From Oidiodendron maius Zn (taxonomy: Eukaryota > Ascomycota > Leotiomycetes > Myxotrichaceae), in the NCBI GenBank assembly GCA_000827325.1, contig KN832899.1:62001-126000 (forward strand): 64,000 bases of DNA. The letters are read 5' to 3'. The notes beneath the pieces were generated by a model. The model was not told the origin of the DNA, did not search any database, and saw only the letters and a program-made list of their open reading frames with translations. This document shows, piece after piece, positions 1 to 11,020 of the stretch. Both the position numbers and the translations under genes were made by a program. The first letter of the stretch is position 1; each line of letters starts with the position of its first letter.

Positions 1-579
1 CCTAAGTTTTGAGAGTCGGGAGGACGCTTCTCCCATCTTGTCCTGGTCGAGATCTCGCCCCAGACACTTGCTAATCAGCCTTCGGAGCTCTTTATTTTCG
101 CAAGATGGCTTCGACCTCCAGGTCCCAATGTCTTTGATCGCCAATCCCGCCTGTTGAATTCCGTGATGCACATCGCTCCACCAATCATTGATTTTAGTGG
201 ATGAGAACCACTCTCGAGATGTTCCAGTAAGCCCTTTAAATGGAGTGTTGGCAATGCAGGTATTGTGCTTCTTTTCAAGAGAGATGTACCTCTCTAGAAG
301 GCTGCCATCGGACCTAGTCGCAGCTAGTATCGAAATCTGGTGTTGTAATGTCATATTTTCCTTCACATAAAGCTCAACAAGAGTATTTAACTCTCCTATC
401 GTTTCTTCCTGTGTCTGTATCTCCCTCTTGGCACTCTCAAGCCTGAATTCAGCGAGATAAAGTGATCTTTCTTGCGCAGAAGTAATGATGTCGTTTTCTA
501 TAGAGTCCCTCGGCCTCTTACGCGATGCCGACTCAGGCGAGGAACGATGCTTCGTAGGGTCGTGATAACTTGAACTCAT
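1..579 (-). CDS. Coiled-coil, NLS-bearing hypothetical protein (3' end outside window)
   Basis: An open frame runs from an ATG at 579 leftwards to the window edge without a stop, giving at least 193 codons. The N-terminus is polar and carries a basic cluster (RKRPRD, about residue 20) that resembles a nuclear localisation signal. It is followed by a charged, heptad-like stretch (about residues 35-80; SAKREIQTQEETIGELNTL) that suggests a coiled coil. I do not recognise the family. Codon use is even and the frame is uninterrupted, so it is probably a real gene. The C-terminus and any downstream introns lie outside the window. Confidence 0.6.
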   Translation of the reverse strand, partial: MSSSYHDPTKHRSSPESASRKRPRDSIENDIITSAQERSLYLAEFRLESAKREIQTQEETIGELNTLVELYVKENMTLQHQISILAATRSDGSLLERYISLEKKHNTCIANTPFKGLTGTSREWFSSTKINDWWSDVHHGIQQAGLAIKDIGTWRSKPSCENKELRRLISKCLGRDLDQDKMGEASSRLSKLR

Positions 580-932
580 TTTCAATTGCAGTAGAAGGGA
601 ATCTAGATCTGTATATAACTGGCCGTCTTTACTGCAAATAGGATGGAAGGCGAGGTGCTGGACCAAGCTGGAGGAGGATCAGGCCTATATATAGTCCACT
701 CCCCAGCTCAATCCTTGCCGCTTCAACCTACCAAGCCGCCAGCCAACATTGAGGGGCCACACCATTCGCCACTTTCCCACCGTTGACCACTTATCGTGCT
801 CGTTATCCCGGTGAGCATTGAGAGGCAGCTTGCATTTGCAGACTATGAGGTTACATCTGCAGTCCAGGCTGACTCTCTGGTCTTATGACCTCTCGAAATG
901 GAAGGGTCGTGGCCGAGCTGTCACCCTGAGCA
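580..932. other. Gene-free spacer
   Basis: No ORF of note. A TATATATA-type tract near 685 and pyrimidine-rich sequence could be promoter material for the minus-strand gene that starts at 579. Nothing else is recognisable. Confidence 0.4.
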
Positions 933-1418
933 ATGTCTCTCCTTCAGCCAGACAAGGATTTCAACCCTCCCACAGTGGCAAATCACGTATCTGACCGAAT
1001 CAAGGATATCTGTTTTCTTTTCGAAAGATTCGTATATACAAGCGAGGGACAGGTTATCGAGCGTCCCCCACAGAGTAATTCAATGAATATCGTAGTACGG
1101 GAGAAAGATAGAACAGCCACACAGCAAGGCTGGCCATGTGTGATACCGAAAGGGGTAAGGCCTTTTGCGCTATCGACTCAACCTGGGGAATGGACAGGAG
1201 CTGTTGGAGACATTGACAAGGTCGACACTATCCTTGCAGCTAAGGAGCTGGTCGCATGCATATATCTAGTGGCTTCCTTGTTGCCACTAGACTCTAAACT
1301 GCTAATTTCCTTGATTTACCATGCTTGGCTGAAACCGCGAGGCACACGCCTCTTTCGTGGCAGAGTCCAGGCACTCTGGGCTGAGTGGGGGTATATCGAC
1401 GGTCGACGCCCATTCTGA
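933..1418 (+). CDS. Hypothetical ORF, 161 aa
   Basis: ATG-initiated open frame of 161 residues with no recognised domain. The middle is polar, and residues 100-130 contain a hydrophobic stretch (ELVACIYLVASLLPL) that could be a membrane segment. No splice signals clearly extend it. It may be a small accessory gene or a chance frame, and it is kept only because it is ATG-initiated and isolated from other genes. Confidence 0.25.
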   Translation: MSLLQPDKDFNPPTVANHVSDRIKDICFLFERFVYTSEGQVIERPPQSNSMNIVVREKDRTATQQGWPCVIPKGVRPFALSTQPGEWTGAVGDIDKVDTILAAKELVACIYLVASLLPLDSKLLISLIYHAWLKPRGTRLFRGRVQALWAEWGYIDGRRPF

Positions 1419-1801
1419 AGCGGCCGTGGAGGCAAGTCAGGCGGCCGCCATGACGATAAAGCGTCATAATTCCTTAAGCAAGGAAGCCCTTCTCTTCCTG
1501 TCCTATCCAGCTATTTCTGCTTTCGGTCAACGAGGTAGTAGTACGCGGCCTTTCGGCACTGGAGAGGCGCAGAGATCATAAGGTTCGGAGCTGGAGCTGA
1601 AGAGGGCTTGGCGCAGTCTTGTTGGAGTATAAAAGGGGGCTTTCCCTTGAGAGTCCACCTTCCTCGTTCTTCACTCTCGTCCAACAACATATTACCACCG
1701 GCCGACTGCTAAACTCCCGACTCCTTCCTCAGTCTCGGTATCTTCCAATTTTCTATTTGATACAGACCATTCTACCCCCCCAACTCATTTCGCCTTTAAA
1801 A

Positions 1802-2837
1802 ATGGGACAATACTGGCAGGTTGTCTCTCCAGAGCAGAAAGAGCAATTGAGCACGTTACTTTGGGGGAAACTAGGCGAGATACTACCAGCTGGATGTGCC
1901 GGTCGTCATTTGCAACAGCGATTGATGATGCCGCAAGATAGACAGTACGCATAACCCACAAGATGAGGAGCTATTACTGTACTAACTACAATACAGAAGA
2001 GGGCTTTTATGCGGACAGTCTAGATTCATCGTGAAGGACATTGCTATAGAGCAGAAATTGAAGGCTTTTCTAAGCGAAATTCGGGCTAATATACCAACTG
2101 AAAGAGACGAATATGCTACAACAACCGAAGAGAACCTTACAACGATACTTAATGAAATCTACAACCGAGCACGGCCCCAAAAAACCGGTATATCTTTGGG
2201 AGACTACTTTAACGAAGAGAGTATCCCAGGCCTCATGCGACTGTTATTCGACCACCTTCTTGGGACTTGGGCTGACCAAAAGATTGTCTGTGTTGGAGAT
2301 TACTCCAACAAGCTACCACCAGGATATCAAGCCTCGTTAGATACTCTTTATAATGAACAATACAAAGAAACGCTATCATTAACAGATTTGGCTGGAGTCC
2401 TTCTCGAGAATTTTGAATCCCACTGTCCAAGCAAGGCGCCATTTTTTCAAGAGGAATACTCCAGGCTTTTCGAAGAGTTCTTCCCATCGAACCAACAGCA
2501 CATCTTACTCAACTTGACCAGCCAGGAATATGTAGTTAGTAAAGTACTCTGGGGAAAAGAGCTAAAGAAACATTATGATGCTGTAATACCGGGCCTTGGG
2601 GATGCGGCAATGACTGGCATTTGCTGGTCCCAGGATCCCTCCACTTCAATGGAATCTGATTGCATAGACATAGAAGGCAAATGGGCTGGACACCGGTTTA
2701 TTATCGTCTCACAGTCAGTGTTTGATGAGACAACCGGTAGAGAAGGTTGGAAAGATGCTAGCGAGAATGTTTATGGGGTACTGAACAACATTTGGAAAGT
2801 TGAGAATGTCAGTGTCGTTTCAGCGATGAATATTTAA
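1802..2837 (+). CDS. MGQYW-type fungal protein, 327 aa, two exons
   Basis: Exon 1 is 1802-1944 and exon 2 is 1997-2837. The 52-nt intron has a GTACGC donor, a TACTAAC branch point and a CAG acceptor, and it joins phase 2 to phase 2 without breaking the frame. The protein begins MGQYWQVVSPEQKEQ...WGKLGE, the hallmark start of an uncharacterised fungal family. It contains two copies of a related motif, one near residue 125 (GTWADQKIVCVGDYS) and one near 280 (GKWAGHRFIIVS). The agreement of splice signals, phase and family start makes the model good. Function is unknown; no signal peptide or membrane segment is evident. Confidence 0.7.
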
Positions 2838-3194
2838 GGGTTTTGGGTCCCTGGTGCCAATGATCCGGATGAAAAGTTCATCGGTGTTGGGGTAAACACC
2901 TTCCACTGTAGCCGCAATAAGCAACGTCCATCTACCATAACGAGAAAAATAATAAGTACTTTGACTTTATTCTTAAGGTGGGTATGTCGAGCTGCTGTCT
3001 CTTCAAACGGTTTGCGTACTGCGAAATCGTTTTTAAGCTTGGTCTTAAACCCTTCTTTTAATTCTTCGATCAAAATATGCTATGCAGTACAGTATTCAGC
3101 AGCGGTGCCATGACTGCTGACATGAAAGCGCTAACTCTGGCGGGATTGGAAAAAGAGGGGAGTGATGGGCCGGCAGGTACAGTGCTGTGACAAT
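2838..3194. other. Gene-free spacer
   Basis: AT-rich, with no supported gene; it leads into the minisatellite. The minus-strand frame at 2834-3073 overlaps the end of the MGQYW gene and shows nothing recognisable. Confidence 0.4.
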
Positions 3195-3485
3195 GGGAAA
3201 TCGCACTCTGCAAAAAAGACGTGCTAGTTTAGGAGATCCTGACAACAAAATCGCACGCTACGAAAAGACGCGCCAGTTTTGGAGGGAACCCCGATAACAA
3301 ATTTGCACGATATGAAAAAGAGCGTCGGTTTTAGCAGGAAACCCTAACAACAAATTCGCATGATACAAAAAAGATTGTCGGTTTTGGCGGGGACCCTGAC
3401 AGCCAAATTGCACGGTGCGAAAAAGACACGCCAGTTTTGGCAGGGGCCTCGGTAACAAATTCGCACGATACAAAAAAGATATTCC
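3195..3485. repeat. Imperfect 52-53 bp minisatellite, about 5.5 copies
   Basis: The phrase AAATTCGCACGATACAAAAA and its variants recur near 3198, 3248, 3299, 3351, 3404 and 3456, a period of about 52-53 bp. Each copy is followed by a CAGTTTTGG-type block and a GACCCTGA-type block. Copies differ at many positions, so the array is old. A minus-strand frame across it is a repeat artefact and is not called as a gene. Confidence 0.8.
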
Positions 3486-3596
3486 AACAAGCTCATGAAT
3501 ATCTAGGAGCCTAAGGAGCATCCACGAGAAGGCGGCAACCATCCGATCGAGCAACCCTTTACCGAAGAGACTCTAGGACCTCATATCGACGGAACA

Positions 3597-3866
3597 ATGA
3601 GCTCCCACAAAGAATCCACGCTAGAGAGACGCACTGGCGTTATATATGATACAGAGGAGAGCCAGCAGAAAATACAAAAACAACGCAGTGAAGAAATTGA
3701 ATGGGAATATATTGAAAAGTTTCTTGAAATGAAGTTTAACAGAAATCCATACCCTTCAGATAATGAGCAGATAATGCTCTTTAATTCCCTACAAATCGAA
3801 CTGAAGTGTATACAAGTTAGGATAGAATATATCCACAATTGGTTTATAGAGAGGTTAAAGGAGTAG
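3597..3866 (+). CDS. Small homeodomain-like ORF, 89 aa
   Basis: ATG-initiated. The second half reads like the end of a TALE-type homeodomain. NPYPSDNEQ matches the usual NPYPs..E signature, and QV...NWFIERLKE matches the recognition helix (QV.NWF.N.R.R), but with about five extra residues between QV and NWF. The N-terminal half is charged and helical. It lies just left of a hAT-like repeat. It could be a decayed or truncated homeobox gene or an exon of a larger lost gene. Direct DNA binding is doubtful because of the insertion in helix 3. Confidence 0.4.
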   Translation: MSSHKESTLERRTGVIYDTEESQQKIQKQRSEEIEWEYIEKFLEMKFNRNPYPSDNEQIMLFNSLQIELKCIQVRIEYIHNWFIERLKE

Positions 3867-3884
3867 GAAGGCAAGGTTAGGCTT

Positions 3885-4620
3885 ATACAGCAAGAGGGGA
3901 TGTAACAGGGGCAGCAGCATGAAACTACTTCAATACAGCGGGCCATCGTCTCTATGTTTTAATCTCTCGGTGGAAATATTGATCAGGGCCTCAAGCTTGC
4001 ATGACACATCCCTTAGGATTCAGGATATCCTTTAGGATCTAGGATTCAGAGGATTCATGTGAGTCAATGAGAGGTTGAATAGGCCTATATAAAGGAGCCT
4101 TTACTCCAGTGCAGCTGTGCTTAATTAGTTGTCTCTGCATCACTCATTTTACCCTACGGCTTTCGGCATAGCTGAATGCCGAAAACCTATAGTCAATATA
4201 ACTGAGTTTCACCTTGATATCCAACTACAACCTGCGCATTAACCTGAACCTCTGCTCAAGATAAAATAATAGAATGATTTCACTTATTTGACCTGTACGG
4301 CATTCCCTTGCTTGTATGCTGATTTCGAACTTTAGCGTAGCTGGCATCACCCTGAATTTTAAATGTCAGAGTGTTTGGAACTGAAGCCGATTTCGAGCTT
4401 TATTGCACCTGTAATCCAGCCCTACATAGGAGTGCTAGAATTGGCTCTGCCCTGTGATGACCATTAGCTGCAGTACAACTGGGCAGGGTGCGCAACCAAA
4501 AGCCGAGGATTCGACCATAAGGCTACAGTAAGCGATAGTGTTCCCTCTAAGAGCAATAAGGATCTAGAAGCAAGTTTGCTATACTGTAACACTTCAGGTA
4601 CAGTACTTCTACAGTACATT
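3885..4620. repeat. hAT-like dispersed repeat, copy 1 (end region)
   Basis: Matches 30380-30830 over most of its length, starting with the block GCAAGAGGGGATGTAACAGG and ending after AGCGATAGTGTTCCCTCTAA. Relative to the other copy it contains an extra segment of about 334 bp (3978-4311). Read on the minus strand, both copies have the same short leader peptide (MAR.IEVV.CCCPCYIPSCC). The family is inferred to be hAT from a BED-like finger in copy 2 and from terminal sequence shared with the 60989-62490 element. Confidence 0.6.
3978..4311. mobile_element. About 334-bp insertion in the repeat, possibly a solo LTR
   Basis: Present in repeat copy 1 and absent at the matching point of copy 2. It starts with TG, has a TATATAAAGG box about 110 bp in, then a polyadenylation-like stretch, and codes for nothing. 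This layout is like a fungal LTR, but a clean target-site duplication is not visible, so the family is uncertain. Confidence 0.35.
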
Positions 4621-5016
4621 ATCTAGTTCAGATTCGAGCAACTGCTGCTTGCACCGTCCACAATTGCTGTGTCGTGTGGTGCAACCCCTTGTTTTGCTCA
4701 GAGTGTTGCTGTACAGTATTACTTGCAAGCGAAGGCAGAAACTCAGGGCGTGGAGGCAGGCCCAGCAAGAAACCGAATCGTGCCCTCACCAGTGCAATGT
4801 TCATAGGCGTGGAGGGAGCTGGACCGCAATGCGGAGAAGGCAAGAGTCGTCCAAGCAGTCGAGACTCATAAGACGTCTCAAATGTAATTATAGATTCAAC
4901 AAGTCGGAGAGCGAGGCCACGACTGAGGATAGTCAACTTCAGTAGATACCAGTAGAATTACATTCGTATTCTAGTTCCTGTACACTTAGGCAGTACAAAT
5001 AAACGTTTTCTTAAGG
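4621..5016. other. Gene-free spacer
   Basis: Opposing overlapping frames at 4628-4945 on both strands show no recognisable protein. Several ACAGTACT-type palindromic bits are present. No feature is supported. Confidence 0.35.
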
Positions 5017-5919
5017 TCAAATGTGCATTGGCACAACAGATATCAGAAGAGCTTTGTACTCTCCGCGATGGCCAAACCAGTATGCTACTTGAAAAAGAGA
5101 CTCGCCGTCCTCGACACCATCTAGAATTGCCGCGAACCTTGCCACCGCGGCATGAAATTCTACTTCGGTAATTCCTGCTCCGTTGATGATATTCTGCATC
5201 TGATGCCAAATCTGCGCTACTACCTGAGCAGTTTGTGCGTCTCTGGCATACTGAAGGGCAAGCTTGAGGGATGTCAGAGACAGTTGGACGGATAGTAAGT
5301 TAGCAGAGGTTAACTGAGATGGTGCGCCAAACGTTCTAAGTACCTCAGCCATCCATAGAATGGAGGCAAAGATGTCAGCGGGAATTGAGCGGCGTTCGGC
5401 TTTCATCCAGAATGCATCCCACCCCAGTTCCTGGATCATGTTCAAGTGAACTCTCAGTTCTATCAATTTTTGTTTCTGGAAGTTTCGGAGCAAATCCGCG
5501 AACGACGGGTCTGCAGCACTAGACTCGACGCAGTCAGATCCGCTTCCTCCTTCGTCCCCTATCTCCGGACCAGGTTCTTCAGCGATTGTCGTCAACGTTG
5601 TCTTCCTGAACTTCTTCGCGGGATCATCGTAGGTAGGATGCAGATTGCATCCCATGCCGAGCATGTCAGCCTCATGTAGCGGGACGGTCGCAGCTAGATT
5701 GTCGTCCGCACAATTTTCAAATGCAGTTGGGCTAAATGGAAACATGCCAATGTCTTCATCTGCATCGGGGGCGTTCCAATCAACGTCGGGGTTGTCACAC
5801 GTAAGGGATTCTAATTCTCCTTTTGCATCAACAGTTTGGGTACTCTTGTCTTTGACACATTCTCTTTCTCTGTAGCGGTGAAATATACCAGCAGCCCCGA
5901 CGGGTACTGGCTTAGACAT
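5017..5919 (-). CDS. Hypothetical protein, 300 aa
   Basis: Single uninterrupted ATG-initiated frame. The N-terminal half is acidic and probably disordered (residues 20-155, many D/E/S/P). The C-terminal half is helix-rich, from about 160 (LLRNFQKQKLIELRVHLNMI) to the end, with regular hydrophobic spacing, so it is likely a folded helical domain. I do not recognise the family. No introns are needed. Length and composition support a real gene. Confidence 0.6.
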   Translation of the reverse strand: MSKPVPVGAAGIFHRYRERECVKDKSTQTVDAKGELESLTCDNPDVDWNAPDADEDIGMFPFSPTAFENCADDNLAATVPLHEADMLGMGCNLHPTYDDPAKKFRKTTLTTIAEEPGPEIGDEGGSGSDCVESSAADPSFADLLRNFQKQKLIELRVHLNMIQELGWDAFWMKAERRSIPADIFASILWMAEVLRTFGAPSQLTSANLLSVQLSLTSLKLALQYARDAQTAQVVAQIWHQMQNIINGAGITEVEFHAAVARFAAILDGVEDGESLFQVAYWFGHRGEYKALLISVVPMHI

Positions 5920-6615
5920 TGGTAGAGTTAAGGAGCAGTGTGGTCCGAAACAGCTGTCACAAGTCTAGAGTTATGATATAGAATGGAGCGCTTGGCTCTT
6001 GGTATACGCCCCTGGTTTTACTTTGTCAGAAAAGGCTGCCCAGCCTATTTCAGCTCCTGACGAGACCAATTCTTCCCGTCGCGTCGTGCCACCCACAGAT
6101 GCCGAACGTTGAAGTAAACCTGATTGTGAAAAGTAGAGATACTGTACAGTGCATATTATGCGGAATGAGCTATTCAAACGGCTTCAAGCACATTTCAGAC
6201 TTGTTTCTAGATACCCATTTCCAATATTTACGAAATATTGGCTTTCGGCTTTCGTGCGCACTCCCAAACAACAAACAACCCTCACCTCCTCTTTCCCTTT
6301 CTGGCCCTCCTCATCTTCGCTCGCTTTAGAGTTAGCGTCACGGCTAGTTTGCAGAGAAGACTAAAATAAAAGATGATTACTGGGAACTGGCATGGCAAGA
6401 GGGGAGAGGTTCATCCTATACTTCGTGAGAAATTAGACCACACGCCATTGTCCCGCAGCCCTAGTCTAAGATATTGCTCCTACGTTCTGATCAGCTGAGA
6501 ATCGATTACTTTGTTAGTGAGTTCACCCTGTGCACTGCTTCTAGGAGGTTCAAATGAGTTTGATATACTCAATCTAGTTTCCAACTGCAGAGCCAGTGTC
6601 TCCGCAATTACTGCT
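5920..6615. other. Gene-free spacer between two minus-strand genes
   Basis: No supported gene. It presumably holds the promoter of the 300-aa gene (right of 5919) and the 3' region of the F-box-like gene. Overlapping plus-strand frames near 6100-6360 are short and unrecognised. Confidence 0.4.
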
Positions 6616-7491
6616 TTATAATATATCTAATAAAATCTTGCGGATTGATTCGGCCTCTGGATCTGCTTGGGCAGATGGAATTTCCACGCTGATTAGATCA
6701 AGCTTAGAAGGTCGTTCATACTGTAGAGATGTGACCTCCCTCGCCCAATGCTCCTCATAATCCTCTGGAGCATCTTCTATAATAATAACTAGCCTTTCAA
6801 GACTTATACATCCCTTGACGAGTAATATAAGGCCTGGTATATCAGTCTTTATACCCGTATAAATTGTCAATTTCTGTAGGGCTTGTATTCGTGGTTCTTC
6901 GGGCCGAGGGCTGAGGTTAAAATCCCATCTTAATCTGCTATAGTGTTCCAGTGTGGCCTCGAAAGTGTTATCCCCATAATATATAGCGCGGCCCTCCCTT
7001 TGCATTTGTTTACACGTTTGAAGGAGTCCTAAATTTTTTGGGTACAAGCAATCGTCTAGCTTTATTGGATCGTCTTTGACAAGCACGAGACTTAGTATCA
7101 TTTCTCGAATCTCCGGGGGAAAGGTGCGAGGGTCCATATGATTCTTTCGGTTTACCAGTTCTGGCAAGCTATATACAGTTAGTCCATGTATGCACTTGCG
7201 TGGGAGTACATACACATATACAGCCCTTTCAGCATGATGAAGCCTACCGCTTAAGTTTGATCTCGAATATATAGCTTCCGAAATCTCTGTACAGAGCTGT
7301 TGACGACGGAGTGTAGGCTCGTTAGTAGAAGTGTGAGGGAGGTTGTTGAGTTCGCGTCGTAGGGATGCTAATGTCTGATCTGTCTGTAGTATACTCTGAT
7401 ATAATTGCGGTATTTCCCCTTCTGCTTGGCGTAACTCAGCCACCCGCTCATCCAACCAAGTCATAGTTGCGGGTCTAGAGTGCAGATTCAT
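6616..7491 (-). CDS. F-box-like protein with N-terminal coiled coil, 276 aa, paralogue of 54880-55772
   Basis: Two exons: 7214-7491 and 6616-7168. The intron is 45 nt (GTATGT donor, GGACTAAC branch, TATAG acceptor). Because it is a multiple of three, reading through it also leaves the frame open, which gives a false 291-aa version. Comparison with the paralogue at 55 kb shows that it is an intron. Residues 10-95 form a charged helical or coiled-coil segment (MTWLDERVAELRQAEGEI). The second half has the fungal F-box-like pattern DPRTFPPEIREMIL...LQTCKQMQREGRAIYY. The likely role is substrate recognition or protein binding, inferred from the family only. The gene is transcribed outward from the mobile-element region. 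Confidence 0.7.
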   Translation of the reverse strand: MNLHSRPATMTWLDERVAELRQAEGEIPQLYQSILQTDQTLASLRRELNNLPHTSTNEPTLRRQQLCTEISEAIYSRSNLSGRLHHAERAVYVYVLPRKCIHGLTVYSLPELVNRKNHMDPRTFPPEIREMILSLVLVKDDPIKLDDCLYPKNLGLLQTCKQMQREGRAIYYGDNTFEATLEHYSRLRWDFNLSPRPEEPRIQALQKLTIYTGIKTDIPGLILLVKGCISLERLVIIIEDAPEDYEEHWAREVTSLQYERPSKLDLISVEIPSAQADPEAESIRKILLDIL

Positions 7492-8791
7492 GAGCAGTGG
7501 CAGTTGTCTTGGATTAGTTCGTCTATCTTTTCCGGTGAGTGACGTTCGATAGGGCTCGGCGGGAGATGAAGGAATCCTCGACCAGACAGGGAGAAGGCTT
7601 CCTTCTTATACATCCGTGCCTTGGTCCCGAGGACTCCTTGCCGCCACCTCTCTACTGTGGCAATCGCCTATCTTTAGCCATCCGCATAAACTAGGCAGGT
7701 AAGACACACCCCAGTACGCCGCCAGCCCCCTTGCAAAAATCTCTATCGTACGACTGGCCAGGTGCATGCGTGAGCCTTTGAAGGTTCGTTCAGGCTGCAC
7801 ACAACCCGGTTGTCCCCTTCTCCTAGGTCAGGCAGCAAAGTAGTTGGCTTGACCGTGCAGCTGGAAGTTGGTCTGGTGCGGTTTGCTCTGTGGGATTATA
7901 AGGCTGTTGAGATGCGGTCAGCTGCGAAATGCCACTGCCAGCTGCTATTCTATATAGCCTATCTCTGATTTCTCTACTCTGCCATCGATATACCCTGGAA
8001 AGCTTGCTTCAACAGCTCGCCATCGCACCGTGAAAGGGAGCGACAGTTAAGGACCACTCTCGCAGTTCTGGGTGAAAATACTCAACAGCTGGAGCCCGTA
8101 TATGCAGTTTCAAGGCTGTGGATAGAGGAGGGTGGCTGAAAGATACCATACGCTCGTTGCCATGCACGCCGCTCGAGCCTCCCGCGTCCAACTATGTGGA
8201 CAGTCTGCCTTGAAATTTACGCAATTCGCCACTTTCCCGCCGCTATCCACTGACCAAGCTCGATTTTTTGGTGCTAACGAAGGTAATGTTGGTTACCGCG
8301 CAGTAAGACGCCGAATTCAAAGCTATCAGCTGAAATCTAAATCTTGTGACCACACTGGGCTGATTGATCATCAAGCAGAAGGAGTCGGATGGGATTATAA
8401 AATGCCTCCTAAGCTTCTACCGTAAGACTGAACCACATCGGCCAACTGATGGCGAGCCACCACTGGTCCCGTGATCTCGAGGTACCCACCATTATTCATC
8501 GAGCAGTCTGCTACCATAGAAAAGAGACGAGAGTATCGACGCAATGGGGATGCGGAAATGGCAGAGTGGCTTTGCCTAGCACTGTGTTTTGGGATGGAGA
8601 CGGAGAGAAAGAAGGAAGTATAAGGCACGAAATCCCCCCGAGAAAGGAATAGCGCGAGAAAAACAACACCTCCAACAGCTCGGAACAAATTTTTGAAAAA
8701 ACGCGTGATATTTGGTAATTCTTTTAGATAGCCTGTGGTATCGTAGGCGATTACTTCAATTAACGCGTTAAAAACGCGTCGATTGGTGGTA
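7492..8791. other. Gene-free region and probable LINE 5' UTR
   Basis: About 1.3 kb with no supported gene. The right part, from roughly 8100 to 8791, probably includes the LINE 5' untranslated region, but the 5' end of the element cannot be fixed by eye. The left part should hold the promoter of the F-box-like gene. Confidence 0.35.
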
Positions 8792-11020
8792 ATGGCGCCT
8801 AGATGGCCGCAGATAAATAATGGACCCGAACACATCAATGAGCATGCCACTTACCTTAGAGAAGCATGTAATCAACTGCAGGCTGCGGAAAAGGGCAGGA
8901 GCAATCAGATACCATGGAATGTAGTACAACCGTACATTGTGTCTACTATTGCACTCATCGGCAAGGTACTCCAACAGCCCGCGATGAGTGAGATCCTTCA
9001 GCAGATCCAAGACACAGCAAAGGGTATACAGAACATCCAGAGGGATATCACAATTATCAGGAGCTCTGTAGGAGTGAGTACTACTCCACTGAGCGCAGCC
9101 AACTTCAGTGGAGGCAGAGCCGCAGCAACATCATGGGCACAAGTAGCAGCGCAAGCTAAAGGCTATTCTCTTCCACCCCCACCAGCCCCACAAAGCGCAC
9201 ATACCTCGAAGACCTCACCAACAGTAACCGCATATAAAGATCGAGTAGTGACAGTCAAACTTAAGGATCATGGCATCATTCAGCGCTTCCGAACACACTC
9301 AGCTGCCTGGACCAGACAGCAAGTAGAGACCTCAATCCGTGCCAACGCCGCAAGCAAATCGGTCAAGGTAGTCGCTGCGCACCAACTCAAGAGCGGTGAT
9401 ATACAGATATTTACAAGCACTACAACGGAGGCCTCGCAACTCAGAAAGGACAAGGGGTGGATCAGCGGCCTTGGAGAGCATGCCGAACTGATTGTGCCGA
9501 CCTACGGGGTCATTGCCCATGGCATCTCCACTAGCTCTATCAACATCAAGGATCAGAAAGCAACTATTCAGCAGATACTTGCAGACAACTACACAGTGAT
9601 CCCTCACGCAGAAATCTCGTACGTAGGATGGCTAACGAAGGAGTCCACTCTCAAACGGGCATCCTCAATAGTGGTTGAATTCATCGACCCGGAAAAAGCC
9701 AACGCTATCATCTACGCTGGAATGGTATGGGACGGCCATATACACCAGTGCCAGCTCTACGACCGCGCCTGCAGAGTGAAACAGTGCTTCCGCTGCTACA
9801 ATTATGGCCACATCGGCACTCAATGTAACGCAGCCCAGACATGCGGCTATTGCGCTGAACTACATGAGACCAAGAACTGCGAGCAGAAGGGAGCCGAAGG
9901 GTTTACTCCCAGATGCGCAGTTTGCAAAGGTGCCCACACAGCATGGAGCAATGCCTGCCCAGCAAGAAGGAAGGAAATGGGGAGAGTAGAACAAGCCAAG
10001 CAGGCCCGGAGCATCTACTGGCACGTCCCTTCCAAAGAGGATACCACACGGCCAAGGACGCGCAATATACACAGCGCCAATACTACCCAGGAGGTTCGAA
10101 TACGCAGCACCAATGCTACCCAGGAGTCTCGAATACCAGAAACCCCCATCCCAACCCAAACGACAACTCAGAGGCCAGAAAGGACCTCGGAACCCAAGGC
10201 ACCGGCAACTAGTTCCTCTGAACAGACTAACCATCAAATACCCTTATCCAGCAACCAACCAGCCGATCAGTCGACTGTACCAGCACCTCCACACATACAA
10301 ACACCGACAGAAAACCAGATACTTGGTGAAACGATAGTAATACACGATTCCGACACCCCTTCAGTCGGAGAAGAATGGGCGACGCCAGGAACGCAACAAG
10401 AGCTTGCACAGCAGCCAGACCCACCGACCGATCCACATACCCAGACCACGGAGGAGTTCCCCTCCCTTACTCAGGTATTGGAAGACGGCCAGTTCCAATC
10501 GTCACTATACCCACTAGATGGAATAGAGGGAGTATTTACAACGCAGGACGCAGACATCTGGCTTGACAACATGATCAGCAGCAACAACACCGAGAAGATG
10601 TATGATGCTGTAGAGACCGCACCATCTCCACCTACCTCTATGGCGACAGATACCCGTACAGCTCTAGGGAAGATCTACAAAGGATGCAGATGCTCCTCAC
10701 ACCAGGAAATCTACAGCGACTGGCCAACACACGACGCTGAGTTAACAATCGCTCAATGCATGAAAATATGCGTGTACTGCGGCAAAGACTTTCCAATAGC
10801 AGCTGAACTGCGTAAACACTTGAAGAGATCGGAGTACGTTCAAAGGAACCTGAGAATATGTCAGGAGACACGGGGAAAGGGCAGCTCAACCACTCCAGCT
10901 TGGACTTCCAGACTAGCTCATCGGCCGGACTCTGAACCACCTATTCATCCACTGGGTACCCGAGCAGCTCGGAGCCAACACCGTACAAACAGTGCCAACC
11001 AAATACCACGTCAATGGTAG
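8792..11020 (+). CDS. LINE ORF1, zinc-knuckle RNA-binding protein, 742 aa
   Basis: I start at the ATG at 8792. The frame opens nine bases earlier but has no ATG there. Residues 110-300 form a conserved-looking globular region rich in S/T/K. Three zinc knuckles follow at about residues 334-394: [14 protein letters not shown] (CX2CX4HX4C), [13 protein letters not shown], and [15 protein letters not shown]. The next 250 residues are a low-complexity T/P/Q-rich tail. Near residue 660 there is a C2H2-like finger (CVYCGKDF...LRKHL), which is unusual for ORF1. The protein should coat the LINE RNA. Its stop codon overlaps the ORF2 start. Confidence 0.9.
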   Translation: MAPRWPQINNGPEHINEHATYLREACNQLQAAEKGRSNQIPWNVVQPYIVSTIALIGKVLQQPAMSEILQQIQDTAKGIQNIQRDITIIRSSVGVSTTPLSAANFSGGRAAATSWAQVAAQAKGYSLPPPPAPQSAHTSKTSPTVTAYKDRVVTVKLKDHGIIQRFRTHSAAWTRQQVETSIRANAASKSVKVVAAHQLKSGDIQIFTSTTTEASQLRKDKGWISGLGEHAELIVPTYGVIAHGISTSSINIKDQKATIQQILADNYTVIPHAEISYVGWLTKESTLKRASSIVVEFIDPEKANAIIYAGMVWDGHIHQCQLYDRACRVKQCFRCYNYGHIGTQCNAAQTCGYCAELHETKNCEQKGAEGFTPRCAVCKGAHTAWSNACPARRKEMGRVEQAKQARSIYWHVPSKEDTTRPRTRNIHSANTTQEVRIRSTNATQESRIPETPIPTQTTTQRPERTSEPKAPATSSSEQTNHQIPLSSNQPADQSTVPAPPHIQTPTENQILGETIVIHDSDTPSVGEEWATPGTQQELAQQPDPPTDPHTQTTEEFPSLTQVLEDGQFQSSLYPLDGIEGVFTTQDADIWLDNMISSNNTEKMYDAVETAPSPPTSMATDTRTALGKIYKGCRCSSHQEIYSDWPTHDAELTIAQCMKICVYCGKDFPIAAELRKHLKRSEYVQRNLRICQETRGKGSSTTPAWTSRLAHRPDSEPPIHPLGTRAARSQHRTNSANQIPRQW

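Noticed and set aside
1945-2030. Separate genes at 1619-1954 and 2031-2837
   Set aside because: A 52-nt intron joins them in frame into one MGQYW-type protein; the second frame has no ATG at its start.
3258-3554. Minus-strand 98-aa ORF with internal repeats
   Set aside because: Produced by the minisatellite; no start context and no family.
9332-9607. Minus-strand frames within the LINE
   Set aside because: Shadows of ORF1/ORF2 coding sequence.
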